Below are positions 11,001-21,707 of a stretch of 64,000 nucleotides of DNA, piece by piece. The first letter of the stretch is position 1; every line of letters starts with the position of its first letter. The translations under genes were made by a program, and so were the position numbers. This DNA comes from Furcasterigmium furcatum. Taxonomy: Eukaryota > Ascomycota > Sordariomycetes > Glomerellales > Plectosphaerellaceae. The stretch lies in assembly GCA_001599815.1 (NCBI GenBank), contig BCIA01000003.1, positions 1,488,001 to 1,552,000 of the forward strand, read 5' to 3'. A model generated the notes under the pieces. The model was not told the origin of the DNA, did no database searches, and worked only from the letters and a program-made list of their open reading frames with translations.

Positions 11001-12798
11001 CAAGACCACACGGCCCGATGGTGAGATTAGGTAGCTGACTCGACAAGTCCGTTGAAGTCGTCAATGGGCGGGCGTCCAATATCCCGTGGGCTGACGGCTG
11101 CCGATTGTCGAAAATTCCCGCGGAGGACTAGCCGACCACTTGACCATGTCCGGACTTGGACCTCACAAGTAATCATGTAGCAGGAGCCGGAGACGGGAGA
11201 CTCATTTCATTCTGCGCCGACGTTGGCTCCCTCCACGGGCGTTCGGCCTCTCGATGACGCCGCCGACGACCGACAGTAGCCTGACTGATGATGGGTGGTG
11301 CCACTCCCAGATGCCCAACTGCCAGGACTTCTTTTACTTGCCTGCCGGCCACTTCAAGTTCCAGTTGTGTACAAGTGACGCAACATGTCCAGCCAACTGC
11401 CACACACGCCCCTGGACACATCTCGTCATACACCGTTATCAAGATGCCAGGCCGTCTTGTCATCCGTCACCGGCATTCCACCGGTGGACACGGGCGGCAC
11501 ATGCCCCGTGGCTGGGCCCGGCGCAAATCGGCCACCAGCGGGTCTACCCGTGCACGTACCGATGTCTCGGATCCGGGGATCACGGCGGGACCTTTCCTAC
11601 TTTCCGTGGTTTTCTAAGACAACCCGGAGGTGATCGGCACTCTGGACGGCGGCTGACCTTTCTCTCCGAGACGCTGTTCCATAACATGTCTATCCCTCAG
11701 GACACCGTTGTACGGATGCTGAGCATTGGTCCCTCGGCACTAGCAGGCAGTTGTCTTTCCTTCGACTATTGCAACATCTCCTCCCCCTCGGTCAGGTTCC
11801 GCATCGTACATACAGGTCACGCAATGAAAGTCCGGTGATACCAGTCCTACTACAACTGGATGATTCGAATCAAAGGACAGGCGTTTCAAGCGAAACCGAA
11901 ATCCCGAATCGGATACCGGCCAGACATGCTGCGCAACCTCCCACGAGGCAGTGCAGCTCCGTCCCCCCTATCGAGGCCGTTCAGACGAGTTGCACGCACT
12001 CGTACGGCGGCGGGGGGACGTGAACCCTACGACGATCATGTCCGACGTCTACAACACTGCAAGCATCTTGACTCCTCATCAGCCAGCCTCAACCATGACT
12101 CTGCCGGATGCGATCTGGAATGCTGCCGCAGACCTTGTCTCTGCCCAATTCGCATCGGGGGTCACCCCACGGGGGCCGGTAGCCTGTGCCTCAACGACGC
12201 AGCTTGCGTCCGTTTCGGTCGAGGGAGCCAATCTTCGACGCAGCTGACATGCGGCACGGCGGCCCAACCCCCTCCCCTCCTCCATCGCCCCGGCCCAGGT
12301 CCGGGTCGCCGAGGGGCCCTGCATTTATCCAGCTTCCTCTTCTAGCGCCGACAGAAGGGCCACCCGCACCCGGGCTCCTGATTCGGAGGGAGGCTGGATT
12401 CGCCATGCGCATCGACCAATCGCCATGAACATACTGCGGCCAGACGGCGAGGCCCTCGCATTGCGAAGAAGATGCCATCTAATTATCGCATCGAGGCAAT
12501 TGGCCCCTGCAACGCCCCGGTTCCACGACCGCTGGCCCCCCGGTCTGGTTCATGGGGGCGAGTGATGTGATATCCCATGCATGTCAGACAGCTAGGGATT
12601 CTGTCAGCTTCCCACGTTGCTTGCGCTCAGGCAGCCCGCCGTTGCTTCGCTCGACTAAGACCTGCACCGGCGCTGCGCGCTTTCGAGCCCGGCGCCTGCA
12701 GACGGGTGTGCGCCTCGCCCGCCCCCGGGGAACGAGCGCATCCATCTAAAACCCTCATGCCCCTGCCCTCGCCGTGATCCCGTCTCCGTCCGCTTGCC
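8028..12798. other. Long gene-free stretch (4.8 kb)
   Basis: Lies between two divergent genes. The part next to 8027 (about 8050-8420) is purine-rich on the plus strand, so pyrimidine-rich on the antiporter strand, as expected for its leader. Elsewhere only short frames with poor composition occur. Minor direct repeats of GGCATGG type at 9115-9145 and of GCATTGGCA at 9831-9860 are visible. I find no tRNA, rRNA or recognisable transposon fragment. Whether it holds a long non-coding RNA or a large promoter cannot be told by eye. Confidence 0.5.
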
Positions 12799-12831
12799 AT
12801 GTCGTCGTCGCAGGTCCGCACGCCTCCGTGA
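12799..12831 (+). promoter_or_regulatory. Upstream ORF overlapping the next start (TGATG)
   Basis: ATG at 12799 opens a 10-codon frame ending in TGA at 12829-12831. The A of that stop is the first base of the main ATG at 12831. Such an overlap allows coupled termination and re-initiation. Whether the transcript starts upstream of 12799 is not known. Confidence 0.45.
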
Positions 12832-13838
12832 TGGAGTCTTTCTGCCAGGTGCAGGGCAAGCCCCAGCTCTACGGGCTGGGCATCCGCGTCGCTTTCTACA
12901 TCCAGTGGTTCGGCGTCCTCGTCGCGGAATATCTCGAATTCGCCGATCACTCTTCTCCCCGCCTGCTCGGCCTGCTGCTGTCGTCCGCGGCGTTCCTGGG
13001 CCTCGTCGTCCAGCTCGGCCTGCAAACGGCCCTGGAGCCGGCGGACATCTACATCGTCCTTCTACTCGCCGCCGGCGTCTTCCTGCCCCTCGTCCCGCTG
13101 TACTTCTGGAAGGCTCTGACATGCTTCAACCGCCATTGGGATCCCTTCCGGTGGACGAGGGGCTCGACGAGCCCTGCCATCAAGGGGCTGCATTTCGTCC
13201 TGCTCCTGGGCATCACGTCCCTGGCGATCTGGTACTGGACGACCTTCGTGCCGGAGAACGACTGCGCGACATACCAGAAGGGGTTCCTCTTCAGCCCGGT
13301 ACCCCTTGGAGACACAGCCTACGTCGCGTCCAACGCCATCATGTGGATAATCATCCTCGTCGTCAGTGTTGGAATCCTGCTCGTCAAGGCAGGATGCAAC
13401 TTCGTCTTCTGGACCGATAAGCGCCGCCGTAAGAAGGCCAGGTACGCTCTCATTCCGAATCCCCCATCTGTCTGGCTGAGATAAGAGGCTGACCAACCCG
13501 GGGTCTGCAGGCGCGTCCACATCCAGCTCGTCCAGGACCTGACGACCTTTGCGAAGGCGTCTGTGGCTGCCGTTTTAACGGCGGCTGTGGAGATGACAGT
13601 CGTCTGGAACAACATCAGTGGCGCGAATGAGGTTGCGGATGTGGCGCAGATGCTTCCGCTTTTGGTCGCGGCGGGGATCGTCGTAAGAGCTGTGATGATG
13701 CACTTTGTCCGGCGCGACGAGGACGAGGACGAGGATTCGGTCACGTCAAGCGGGAACGGGCCGACTATTGTTGTTGGAGAGATGAGAGGAGGGCCTCCGG
13801 GGATGCCCCCGCCTCCTCCGCCGGCTGTCCCGGCATAG
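12831..13838 (+). CDS. Seven-helix membrane protein of unknown function
   Basis: Model: join(12831..13441, 13511..13838), 312 residues; the 69 bp intron has donor GTACGC and acceptor CTGCAG and joins KKAR to RVHIQLVQD. Seven hydrophobic segments can be counted, at roughly residues 13-36, 45-68, 72-94, 118-139, 160-185, 211-235 and 241-265. The loop after helix 5 is strongly basic (DKRRRKKAR), suggesting a cytosolic side. The tail is acidic (DEDEDED) and ends in a proline run (GMPPPPPPAVPA). The layout resembles the uncharacterised seven-helix proteins common in Pezizomycotina genomes; I see no retinal lysine or GPCR signature I can rely on. The start at 12831 was chosen because it is the first in-frame ATG. 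Confidence 0.78.
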
Positions 13839-14463
13839 AGCGTATGACGAGGCGAAAAGGGAGAATTTTGTATGATTTGTCAACGTCAATGTATATCCTT
13901 CATGATGACAACGGAATCTGGGATGTGCTCGTGTCGAAAACCCTGTGAGTCAGCGCGGTGTCGGCCTCGGCTTCAACGTCAGCGTCAGCCCCTTCACTCC
14001 CTAAAGATGACGACCTTGCGGTGCTCCCAAGTTCGTCCACAATTGCTTCGCCGCCCTAGGGGTCTTGAAGATGACGTTGTTGTTGGCGCCTCGCCGGAGA
14101 GGACATCGAACTCGCAGACGGCACGCATGGTCCCGGGTCGAAGAAACATTTTTTCCATTCTTCATATGAGCGAGAGCCGTGGTATCTGTACAAACCCCTC
14201 CTGCCTTGCTCCCACCCTCGCTCTACTATCGGGGCCGGTCTCTTCCCCGTAATGGCCGACCTCGCATCCTGAAAGAAAGATGAATCATGCCCGTGAATGC
14301 CATGGTTTGAGCCCGATTTTGACCTTGATTCTCCAAAGAACTCCGAGTCCAGCACCCGTCATGTAGCCGACTCGACAACTACGGCTCGCCGGATCACCCC
14401 CAATAGAAAGATTTGATATTCAACCGCTCATTTCTCACACTTGTCGTCCTGCTTGGTTGCATT
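13839..14463. other. Intergenic between convergent genes, nothing seen
   Basis: 625 bp separating the stops of the seven-helix gene and ISU1. Expected to be two 3' untranslated regions; no further feature recognised. Confidence 0.5.
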
Positions 14464-15189
14464 CTAGGCAGTGGCAGCCTCCGCGATGGGAGCGGCCCGG
14501 GCGGTTCCGGCGAGGTCGGTCGGCTTGGCGTTGGGGTTCTTCTTGTAGTAGTCGGCGATGGCGGCCTTGATGCCGTCCTCGGCAAGCATGCTGCAGTGCA
14601 GCTTGACGGGGGGGAGCTTGAGCTCATGGGCGATCTGGGTGTTCTTGACGCGGCCGGCCTCCTCAAGGGTCATGCCCTTGACGAGCTCGGTCAGGTAGCT
14701 GCTCGAGGCGATGGCGCTGCCGCAGCCGAAGGTCTTGAACTTGACCTCGGAGATGGTGTTGTCCTTGGGGTCGACGCGGATGTTAATCCTGTGACGCGGC
14801 ATGTCAGAGATGACGATCCAGTGTGTAGGCGAGGAGCGGCGGCATTGCTCCGATGGAATACTCGTATTGCAGGAGGGATTGGGGAAAGACGTACTTCATA
14901 ACATCGCCGCAGGCCGGTGCGCCGACGAGACCGGAACCGACATCGTCGCCCTTCAGGGTTCCGACATTGCGTGCTATCGATGTGTTAGTGATGGATGCCC
15001 TGCGTTTGATGGATGCCAGGGAGGCCGGGGCAACGTACGCCTCGAGTAGTGATCCAGGACCTTCTCGTGGTATGCCCTTGTTGCGCTGACAGAGACGGCG
15101 GGGGCGAGCTGGCGAGGAGTGACGGTGGTAGGGCGGAGAGGAGTCGTGAGGAGGGTGCGCGAAGCAGCGCGGAGGGTTCGGGACAGCAT
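14464..15189 (-). CDS. ISU1: Mitochondrial Fe-S cluster assembly scaffold (IscU/Isu1)
   Basis: Scaffold on which the cysteine desulfurase complex builds [2Fe-2S] clusters in the matrix. Model: complement of join(14464..14788, 14895..14973, 15039..15189), 184 residues. Residues 1-40 are Arg/Ser/Thr-rich without acids (MLSRTLRAASRTLL...), a classic mitochondrial presequence, followed by YHEKVLDHYSRPRNVG. The three cluster-ligand cysteines are in place: GAPACGDVMK (with the conserved Asp), KTFGCGSAIASSS and KLHCSMLAEDG. The LPPVK site bound by the Hsp70 chaperone directly precedes the third cysteine. Splicing across both introns is needed to keep these motifs in frame. The C-terminus carries an Ala-rich extension. 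Divergent from UBP14. Confidence 0.95.
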
Positions 15190-15855
15190 ACTGGCGATCT
15201 GGACGGGTATATGTGACTGTGGGAGGTTTGTCGGGGTCGTGGAAATGTTTCGCGGAATATGGGCGATGAATAGTCGTGGTATCGTATGAACAGTGTTCGT
15301 AGAGGTGGATGGTTGCGATGATGTTGACTCGATGATGAGTTCGAGGAGAGGAGGCGAGAGGCAAAGCTCAAAAAAGATGGGAATGCGGGACTTGGACGCT
15401 GACGGAGAAGAGCGGCGATCTCGGTGACTGCCAATCACATTGCCGATTATCGGGCATTAAGTCATTGCCCGCTCGGCCCTCGGAGAAGCGAAGCAGAGAG
15501 GAAGCTGCAACCAATTATATCAACGTGCTGGAATCTGATTGATAAGATCCAGTGTTTTCCCCGCAAAATCAATGCAGCGGGGAGATGCATTTATCAGGGC
15601 AAACCGGGAAACGAGCTCCAAGCCCCCACGGTGCCCGGATTACGTACCGGCGGGGCACCTGCAGCAGCTGGTGGGTGCACCGGGCCATCCCTCTGGAGCA
15701 ACCGGACAGTTGCCCCTCGTTGCCTGGAAAGCTCACAAATCAACACCGCCACTTCCACCTACAAAAGTTGCGACAGACCTGCGACTATTGAGTGTGAAGT
15801 ACACAGCCGTTGTTTAAGCTCTCTTTTGACACCAGCCTTTTCGTTGGAAGACACC
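15190..15855. promoter_or_regulatory. Divergent promoter region ISU1 / UBP14
   Basis: 666 bp between the two start codons. Contains the leaders and promoters of both genes; no clear TATA box or factor site that I would name. Confidence 0.45.
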
Positions 15856-18384
15856 ATGGCCTGCCCGCATCTCGACTCGTTGGGTACGTCACTGTCCCTC
15901 CCCAGGCCTTTGTTTGTATAACACGGACTGACCAGACAAGCCTTGCGAGCTCCCACGCCGGCGCAGTCCGTCTACCGCGAGGACTGCACACAATGTTTCG
16001 ACTCGATTGTACGGACCCGACCTTCCCTTCCCTCAGCTCCCTCCATACCGACCTTGCCTGACTCTCCTAGGACGATCCGACCGGTCTGGACGTTTGCCTG
16101 CAATGCTTCAACGGCGGTTGCGCAGCCGAACGCAACCATGCAGCCCTCCACAAAGTCCTCAGGAACCACCCTCTGGTTCTCAATATCCGTCGGACGCGCA
16201 AAGTCGTCAGCAGAGATGAGCCGCCCCAGAAAATGTCCAAGCTGTCCATCGCCGCCGAGACCGAGGAGGACCGCTACGATACCCACACCACTGTCAAGTG
16301 CCTCGAATGCGACGCCGAGCTCGACAAGACCAGCGAGAAGCTTGCACCCATCGTTGAAGGGGTCATGAAGGCGAATACATTCTCCAGAAAAGAGGAGGTC
16401 AAGGCGTGGGAGCAGGAGCTCACAAGCTGCGAGCACATCCTCATGCTCCAGCAGAGCGAGTCTCGCATGATTCAGTCAGGCGACCTCGGCCACTGCTCGT
16501 CGTGCGATCTCAAGGAGAATCTCTGGCTCTGTCTCGAGTGCGGGAACCTCGGTTGCGGCAGAAAGCAGATGGGCGGCGCAGATGGCAACTCGCATGGGCT
16601 CGCCCACGCGACCGAAGCCAGCCACGGTGTTGCGGTCAAGCTGGGGTCCATCACCCCAGAAGGAACCGCGGACGTATACTGCTACAAGTGCGACGAAGAG
16701 CGGGTCGACAGCGACCTTGCCCAGCATCTCGGCCACTGGGGCATCATCCTTGCCGAGCAGCAGAAGACCGAGAAGAGTCTGACGGAGATGCAGATCGAGC
16801 AGAACCTACGATGGGAATTCAGCATGACCACAGAGGATGGAAAGGAGCTCAAGCCCCTGTTCGGTCCTGGCTTGACGGGCCTCAAGAACCTCGGAAACAG
16901 CTGCTACCTTGCGAGCATTCTCCAGTGTCTATTCGACATGCCGTCTTTCAAGGGCCGGTACTTCCAGACCAATCTTGACCTGCCGACCGTCGAGGACCCT
17001 GCTGTGGACTTGGAAACGCAGCTCCGGAAAATCGCCGATGGTCTGCTTTCCGGCAGATACTCGAAGCCCGACCCAGATGTTGCCGCATCCGAGCACTCCC
17101 CTGCGGTCCCTCACCAGAAGGGAATCGCCCCTGCCATGCTGAAGCATCTCATCGGCCGAGGCCACGAGGAGTTCTCAACCATGAGGCAGCAGGATGCCTA
17201 CCACCTGATGCAGCACCTCTTCACGCAGATCACCCGATCCCAACACCCTGCCGGTCTGCAAGATCCCACGCAGCCTTTCCGCTTCGAAGTGGAGCAGCGC
17301 CTGCAATGTCTGGGGTGCAAGAAGGTGCGCTACAAGACGACCGAGCAGGACAATCTCATTCTCAACGTGCCTCTGGAGAAACTTGCTGCCGAAGAGGGTG
17401 CCGAAAACCCCGGCGATCAGTACAAGCCGGTGACCCTGAAGGAATGCCTGGACATCTTTAGTGCCGAAGAGAAAGTTGAGTTGACCTGCTCAGCCTGCGG
17501 AAGCAAGGATGGATACACGATCCGCTCTCGGTTCAAGACCTTCCCCGATGTTCTCCCTGTCGTGGTCAAGAAGATGGCCGAGATCAACTGGGTACCCGTC
17601 AAGATTGATGTCCCTATCATTGTGCCTGACGAGGCCTTCCCTCTTGACGACTACATTTCCACCGGCATGCAGCCCAACGAGGAGGCGCTTCCAGACGAGC
17701 CCGAGAATGCAGCCCCTGCGTTTGTTCCCAACCCGGAGGCCCTTGCTATGCTAGAGGGCATGGGCTTCCCCCGTAACCGCGCCGAGAGGGGCTTGCACGC
17801 CACCGGCAACTCGGACGCCAACGCCGCCATGGAGTGGCTCTTCGGCCACATGGAAGACCCTGACATTGACGAGCCCCTCGTCCTTACTAGCGGCAGTGGC
17901 AGCGCTGGAGGTCCTGACCCCGCGGCTGATGGAGAGAAGATAGAGATGTTGGGAGCAATGGGTTTTGGGGCACCACAGGCGAAGAAGGCGCTGCGAGAGA
18001 CGGGCGGCGATGTCGAGCGAGCTGTAGAGTGGCTATTCAGCCACCCAGACGACCAGGGCGTTTTTGACGACGAAGCTCCTGCGGCGGAGCCCAAGGCGAG
18101 AGAGCCCGCGGGTAGTTCTACGCTGCCTGCCAACTTCCGGCTGCGGTCTATCGTGTGCCACAAGGGCACAAGCATTCATGCAGGGTATGTCCGGACCAAC
18201 ACTTCCGAGCCAACGAGCCCAACACTGACGATTTTATAGCCACTACGTTGCCTTCATCAGAAAGTCCGAGACCCATGGCCCCGCTGGGGAATGGGTTCTT
18301 TTCAACGACGAGAAGGTCGTCGAGGCTGGTAATGTCGATGAGATGCGCAAGTTCGCGTACGTCTACTTTTTCAAGCGTGTGTAA
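15856..18384 (+). CDS. UBP14: Ubiquitin carboxyl-terminal hydrolase 14 (USP5/IsoT type)
   Basis: Disassembles unanchored polyubiquitin chains so that ubiquitin is recycled. Model: join(15856..15883, 15941..16008, 16071..18184, 18240..18384), 784 residues, about the length of the yeast protein. The N-terminal Zn-binding region appears only after splicing (REDCTQCFDSI, then VCLQCFNGGC). A ZnF-UBP domain follows at about 140-230 (CSSCDLKENLWLCLECGNLG). The Cys box GLKNLGNSCYLASILQCLF puts the nucleophile at about C310; the His box HAGHYVAFIRK spans the last intron at about 735-745. Two UBA domains lie between them (LAMLEGMGFPRNRAERGL; EMLGAMGFGAPQAKKAL). All catalytic parts are intact. Convergent with MAD2. 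Confidence 0.95.
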
Positions 18385-18725
18385 AAGGGGCGTGTGTGGT
18401 CCACAAAAAGGCGGCGTTTTGGGTGTGAGGCATGGCGGATGACGATGATGACGACTGATGAAGGATTCGAGGACGAGTCTGGCGAGAAGACTTGCATCTT
18501 TTATGGGCGAAAGAAACGGGTGGCATCAAGACCAGAAAATGGGATAGACAGGACGCGGGTTAGAACACCCCGATGTAAATGAACCAGAAATCCAGAAGAC
18601 CGCCAGGGTGGCGGCATATGTCTATGTACACAGCCCGTCCCTGCTTTCCGTGAACGCCGCGCGCCATGTGAACCGTTGCTCAAGACCTGAGTCATCTCCC
18701 CTTCCCCCTCCGTGACGCCATGGAT
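18385..18725. other. Intergenic between convergent genes, nothing seen
   Basis: 341 bp between the stops of UBP14 and MAD2; presumably 3' untranslated regions of both. Confidence 0.5.
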
Positions 18726-19731
18726 CTACTCCTGAAGGCGGTAGCTGACCAGGGTGTCCACGCGGTGATTGCTCGTGCTGAACCCGCGCAGCTGTACCCT
18801 CTCGCCGTCGACGATCTCCTTGGCATCGCTGTCGCCCCATTCTACGGGGACTTCGCTGTCGGCATCTGCGTAGACGAGGACGTTGAATGTGCAGTCGCCC
18901 GAGAGCTGGGGGAGGAAGGTGACGGAGGCGGTGATCTGTCGGAAGATGGCAGCGATCTCGTCCTGGATTTCTTTCTCGGTCTTTTCGGGCTGGGCGGCGT
19001 CCGGGACTGCGGTTCTGTAGAAGGAATTCGTTAGTTCCTTGTTATTCGACAGCAAGGGTGGGAGAGGGAGGACGTACCCCGGCTGGACGTTTTCCTGGTC
19101 AGAGGCCTTCGAAGCGCTCTTGGAAGACTTGGACGACTTGGAGGAGTTTCCGAAGATCTGGACGTCAAACTGCCAGCGCTCGACGTGCTCGCCGGTGTCT
19201 TTGCTCGTGATGACGATAACGAGCTTGGAGATCTTGCCGTACTTCATCCAGCGGTCGAGCTGGCCCATGATCTTCTTGATGTAGGCTTTGACCTGGTCAT
19301 CGGCGGAGACTGAGATCGGTTAGAACAAGATCGGGACGATGCTTGCCCCGTGACGAGAGATTGGGGACGAACCGAGCATGTTAAGGCCATATTTCTTGAC
19401 ACTGTTGGACGGGATGTTAGCTGATGATGGGGGAAAAGGGTCAGGAGAGTTGTTTGGCATACACTGTGAAGTCCTCGGCAGGGTAGACGCCTCGTTGGAA
19501 GCTGCCCAAGCATTAATTAGAAGGTATCGGATGTGAATGTCCCGGGAGATCGTACAGGATTGTGTGGATGGAGTACTGGAACTGTAGGCCGCGGTGGTTA
19601 GCTTCCTGGAGCTTCGAGGCGAGGCGCATCCCTTGGGCAAAACATACGAACTCGGCGACCAGCTTCGCGCTGCCCCTCAAGGCCAGCTTGTGGACCTTTG
19701 AGCTATCCTTGTCGCCTTCTTTGGGGGCCAT
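18726..19731 (-). CDS. MAD2: Spindle assembly checkpoint protein MAD2 (HORMA domain)
   Basis: Binds Cdc20 at unattached kinetochores and holds back the anaphase-promoting complex. Model: complement of join(18726..19014, 19078..19309, 19373..19401, 19463..19501, 19556..19581, 19648..19731), 232 residues, six exons of which three are 26-39 nt. The spliced product reads LRGSAKLVAEF-FQYSIHTILFQRGVYPAEDF-VKKYGLNMLVSADDQVKAYIKKI, the standard N-terminal HORMA sequence; the C-terminal safety-belt region (VDTLVSYRLQE) is present. After WQFDVQIF there is a Ser/Lys-rich insertion (SSKSSKSSKSASKAS) of about 20-25 residues that I do not expect in yeast or human Mad2. Start at 19731 (MAPKEGDKD). Confidence 0.94.
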
Positions 19732-20783
19732 TATTGGCGTCGTGGGCGGCTGTCGGGACAAGGGTGTTGTTGAATGTGCGATCTGTCGGTGTGGTTGTTG
19801 GATTGTTTACATCGAAGGTCCCGAAGCTTGGGTTCATCGTTGCGGGGCACTGCTGGACGCCGATTTGGCGGGGTTCGCGCTCGTTTGGCGCTAAAGAAGT
19901 TCCGCTGTGGAGCTCTTCCGGGCCGAGCCCCCCGCCGTTCTCGATTCCGGTCGCCGTCTCGGGCTCCCGGCTGTGGAAAACACTTTCAATCCGTCCTGAT
20001 TAGCCAGTATGCAGGGAAGCATCGCAGGCACCCGCTCTTCGGGACACATTACAAACTCTTCATTTGTCACGAATATTCTAAATCGTCAGCCAACTCATTA
20101 ATCCCGGGCCCTCGCGGACCTATGTAGCCTCCGGGGCCGTGGCAACGTCAGCCACGAGCGGTTTCTCTGCGCCTCGGGCAGATATTAGAGACGTCTGACG
20201 GCCGGCCCCTTATCATGGGAAAGAGCGCCGATAACAAGGCGATTCTCTGCCAGAAATTAACCGTCCAGCAAACCACCACCGCATGCGACTTTCTGCTCAT
20301 CGGGCCTCGCCGCGCGTTGTTGTCACTTCTCGTAAGCCATATCCCACGACTTGGCGCCTGGTGGCTTGAGCATATCAGGGTTTTGGGGAAAGAGGCGGCT
20401 TGGATGCCACCCAAACGGAGAAAGCCCGGGGCGGCAAAGAGCCGCTACTGGTTGGAATTGCCGGTTGATGCCATCCACAAGCCTTGGCCGTCGTTGGCGA
20501 GGATGGCCTCAACCGGGGCACGGTCACCGACTGGAATTGCCAAGACAATCCTCAGAGAGATTGACTCGTGATGCCGTAGGGCCTCAGGGTGGGGGAGTCT
20601 GCGCCATGAGGCGAAGATAGGGTGGATGAGGTGAGCCAAGGAGCATATATATACGTGTGGTCCATCATGTCGTGATGGGGTGATGCCTGGTTCTCTGGCT
20701 CATCATCACTCTTCTACGCTACCTCACTCCCATCCCGAACAATACTTTGGATTTAGTTCCACTACTCACGACCACTGCACGCG
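19732..20783. promoter_or_regulatory. Divergent region with TATA box for the small gene at 20784
   Basis: 1.05 kb between MAD2 and the next gene, transcribed away from each other. A strong TATATATA lies at 20646-20653, 131 bp before the ATG at 20784, followed by a C/T-rich stretch. No other feature recognised. Confidence 0.55.
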
Positions 20784-21126
20784 ATGGCTTCTCGATACGC
20801 AGCCCCCACGACCTACTACAAGGAGAAGACGCAGCTCAAGGACGGCCTCAAGGCTGGCCTCAAAACCGTCTTCGCCGCTCCCACCGGTTACCCCATTCAG
20901 GCTGGGTTGATGCTTGGCACCGGTCTACCCCAGCCCGTGGCCTACAAGCGCAGCCAGGCAAGGAAGACCACGACGAAACCCCCTCCCGAAGTCACCGAGG
21001 ATGACAACGTCTCCGTGTGGTCCTTCGACAGCATCGACAGCGCCAAGGAAAAGTTACAATCTGTATGACCACTGACACACCTGCCCTGTGAGCAACAGAA
21101 GACTAACCTACGCAACACAGGCATGA
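20784..21126 (+). CDS. Small hypothetical protein (94 residues)
   Basis: Not recognised. Exon 1 is 20784..21062. A well-formed 58 bp intron follows (donor GTATGA, branch-like GACTAACC, acceptor CACAG at 21120). Exon 2 would then hold only GCATGA, one Ala codon and the stop, giving 94 residues; without splicing the product is nearly the same. The protein starts MASRYAAPTTYYKEKTQ, has an amphipathic glycine-containing middle (GLKAGLKTVFAAPTGYPIQ) and a charged tail (TEDDNVSVWSFDSIDSAKEK). No signal peptide is clear. The TATA box and the intron support a transcribed gene. It stands at the left edge of the region with decayed and lineage-specific genes. Confidence 0.6.
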
Positions 21127-21707
21127 CTGGAAACATCTTGGAGGACTTGGAGGTCGCTCGGTTCGGTACCGAAAGGGCTGGCTGCTGGTTAAAACAGCCT
21201 GTACGGCAGTTGTTTTAGCCGGAAGATGCCACATGCCAGGTCCAACTTCCACTTTAGTGTTTGCGAGATGGGAAGGGAAAGAAAGGTCTTGGTTAGTCCT
21301 TGAGATTTCTGTCGCTGGCTGTCGTCCTTTGTTCTCCCTTAGCCAGTCCCGGCCAGCATTGCCCACTGTTTTGACGGCGCACAATACAAAGAAACTTTTG
21401 TCCCTTATGATCTTGGTCCTTTTACAAACAATTAACCAGCGGATGAAGCTACACCTGGAATGCAGACCTGCCCGGGCGCCTGACAAGTAGCCTTTGTCCC
21501 AAGAAGAGGAGCGTCCGACAAAGACATCCGCAGCCTACATTAGCCAGACCTCTTTGATAAATTGGAGTGCTGAAGAGAGCCTCCAGCTTTATTTGCCCTC
21601 AGTATCGAAGCCGGAGCGACTGTCTGAGTGACCTTTCCCTAAGCTGTCGTTGTCCGTGAGTTAGTTGCCCCTGAAGCATCATCCGCCACACCACGACAGC
21701 CACCAAG
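21127..21707. other. Intergenic, nothing seen
   Basis: 581 bp between two plus-strand genes; must include the promoter of the RING-like gene. No TATA or repeat that I can name. Confidence 0.45.

Noticed and set aside
11860..11890. GATTCGAATC as a tRNA T-arm
   Set aside because: No pairing stem around it and no acceptor or anticodon arm at the right distance; other TTCGA occurrences in the window also failed this test.
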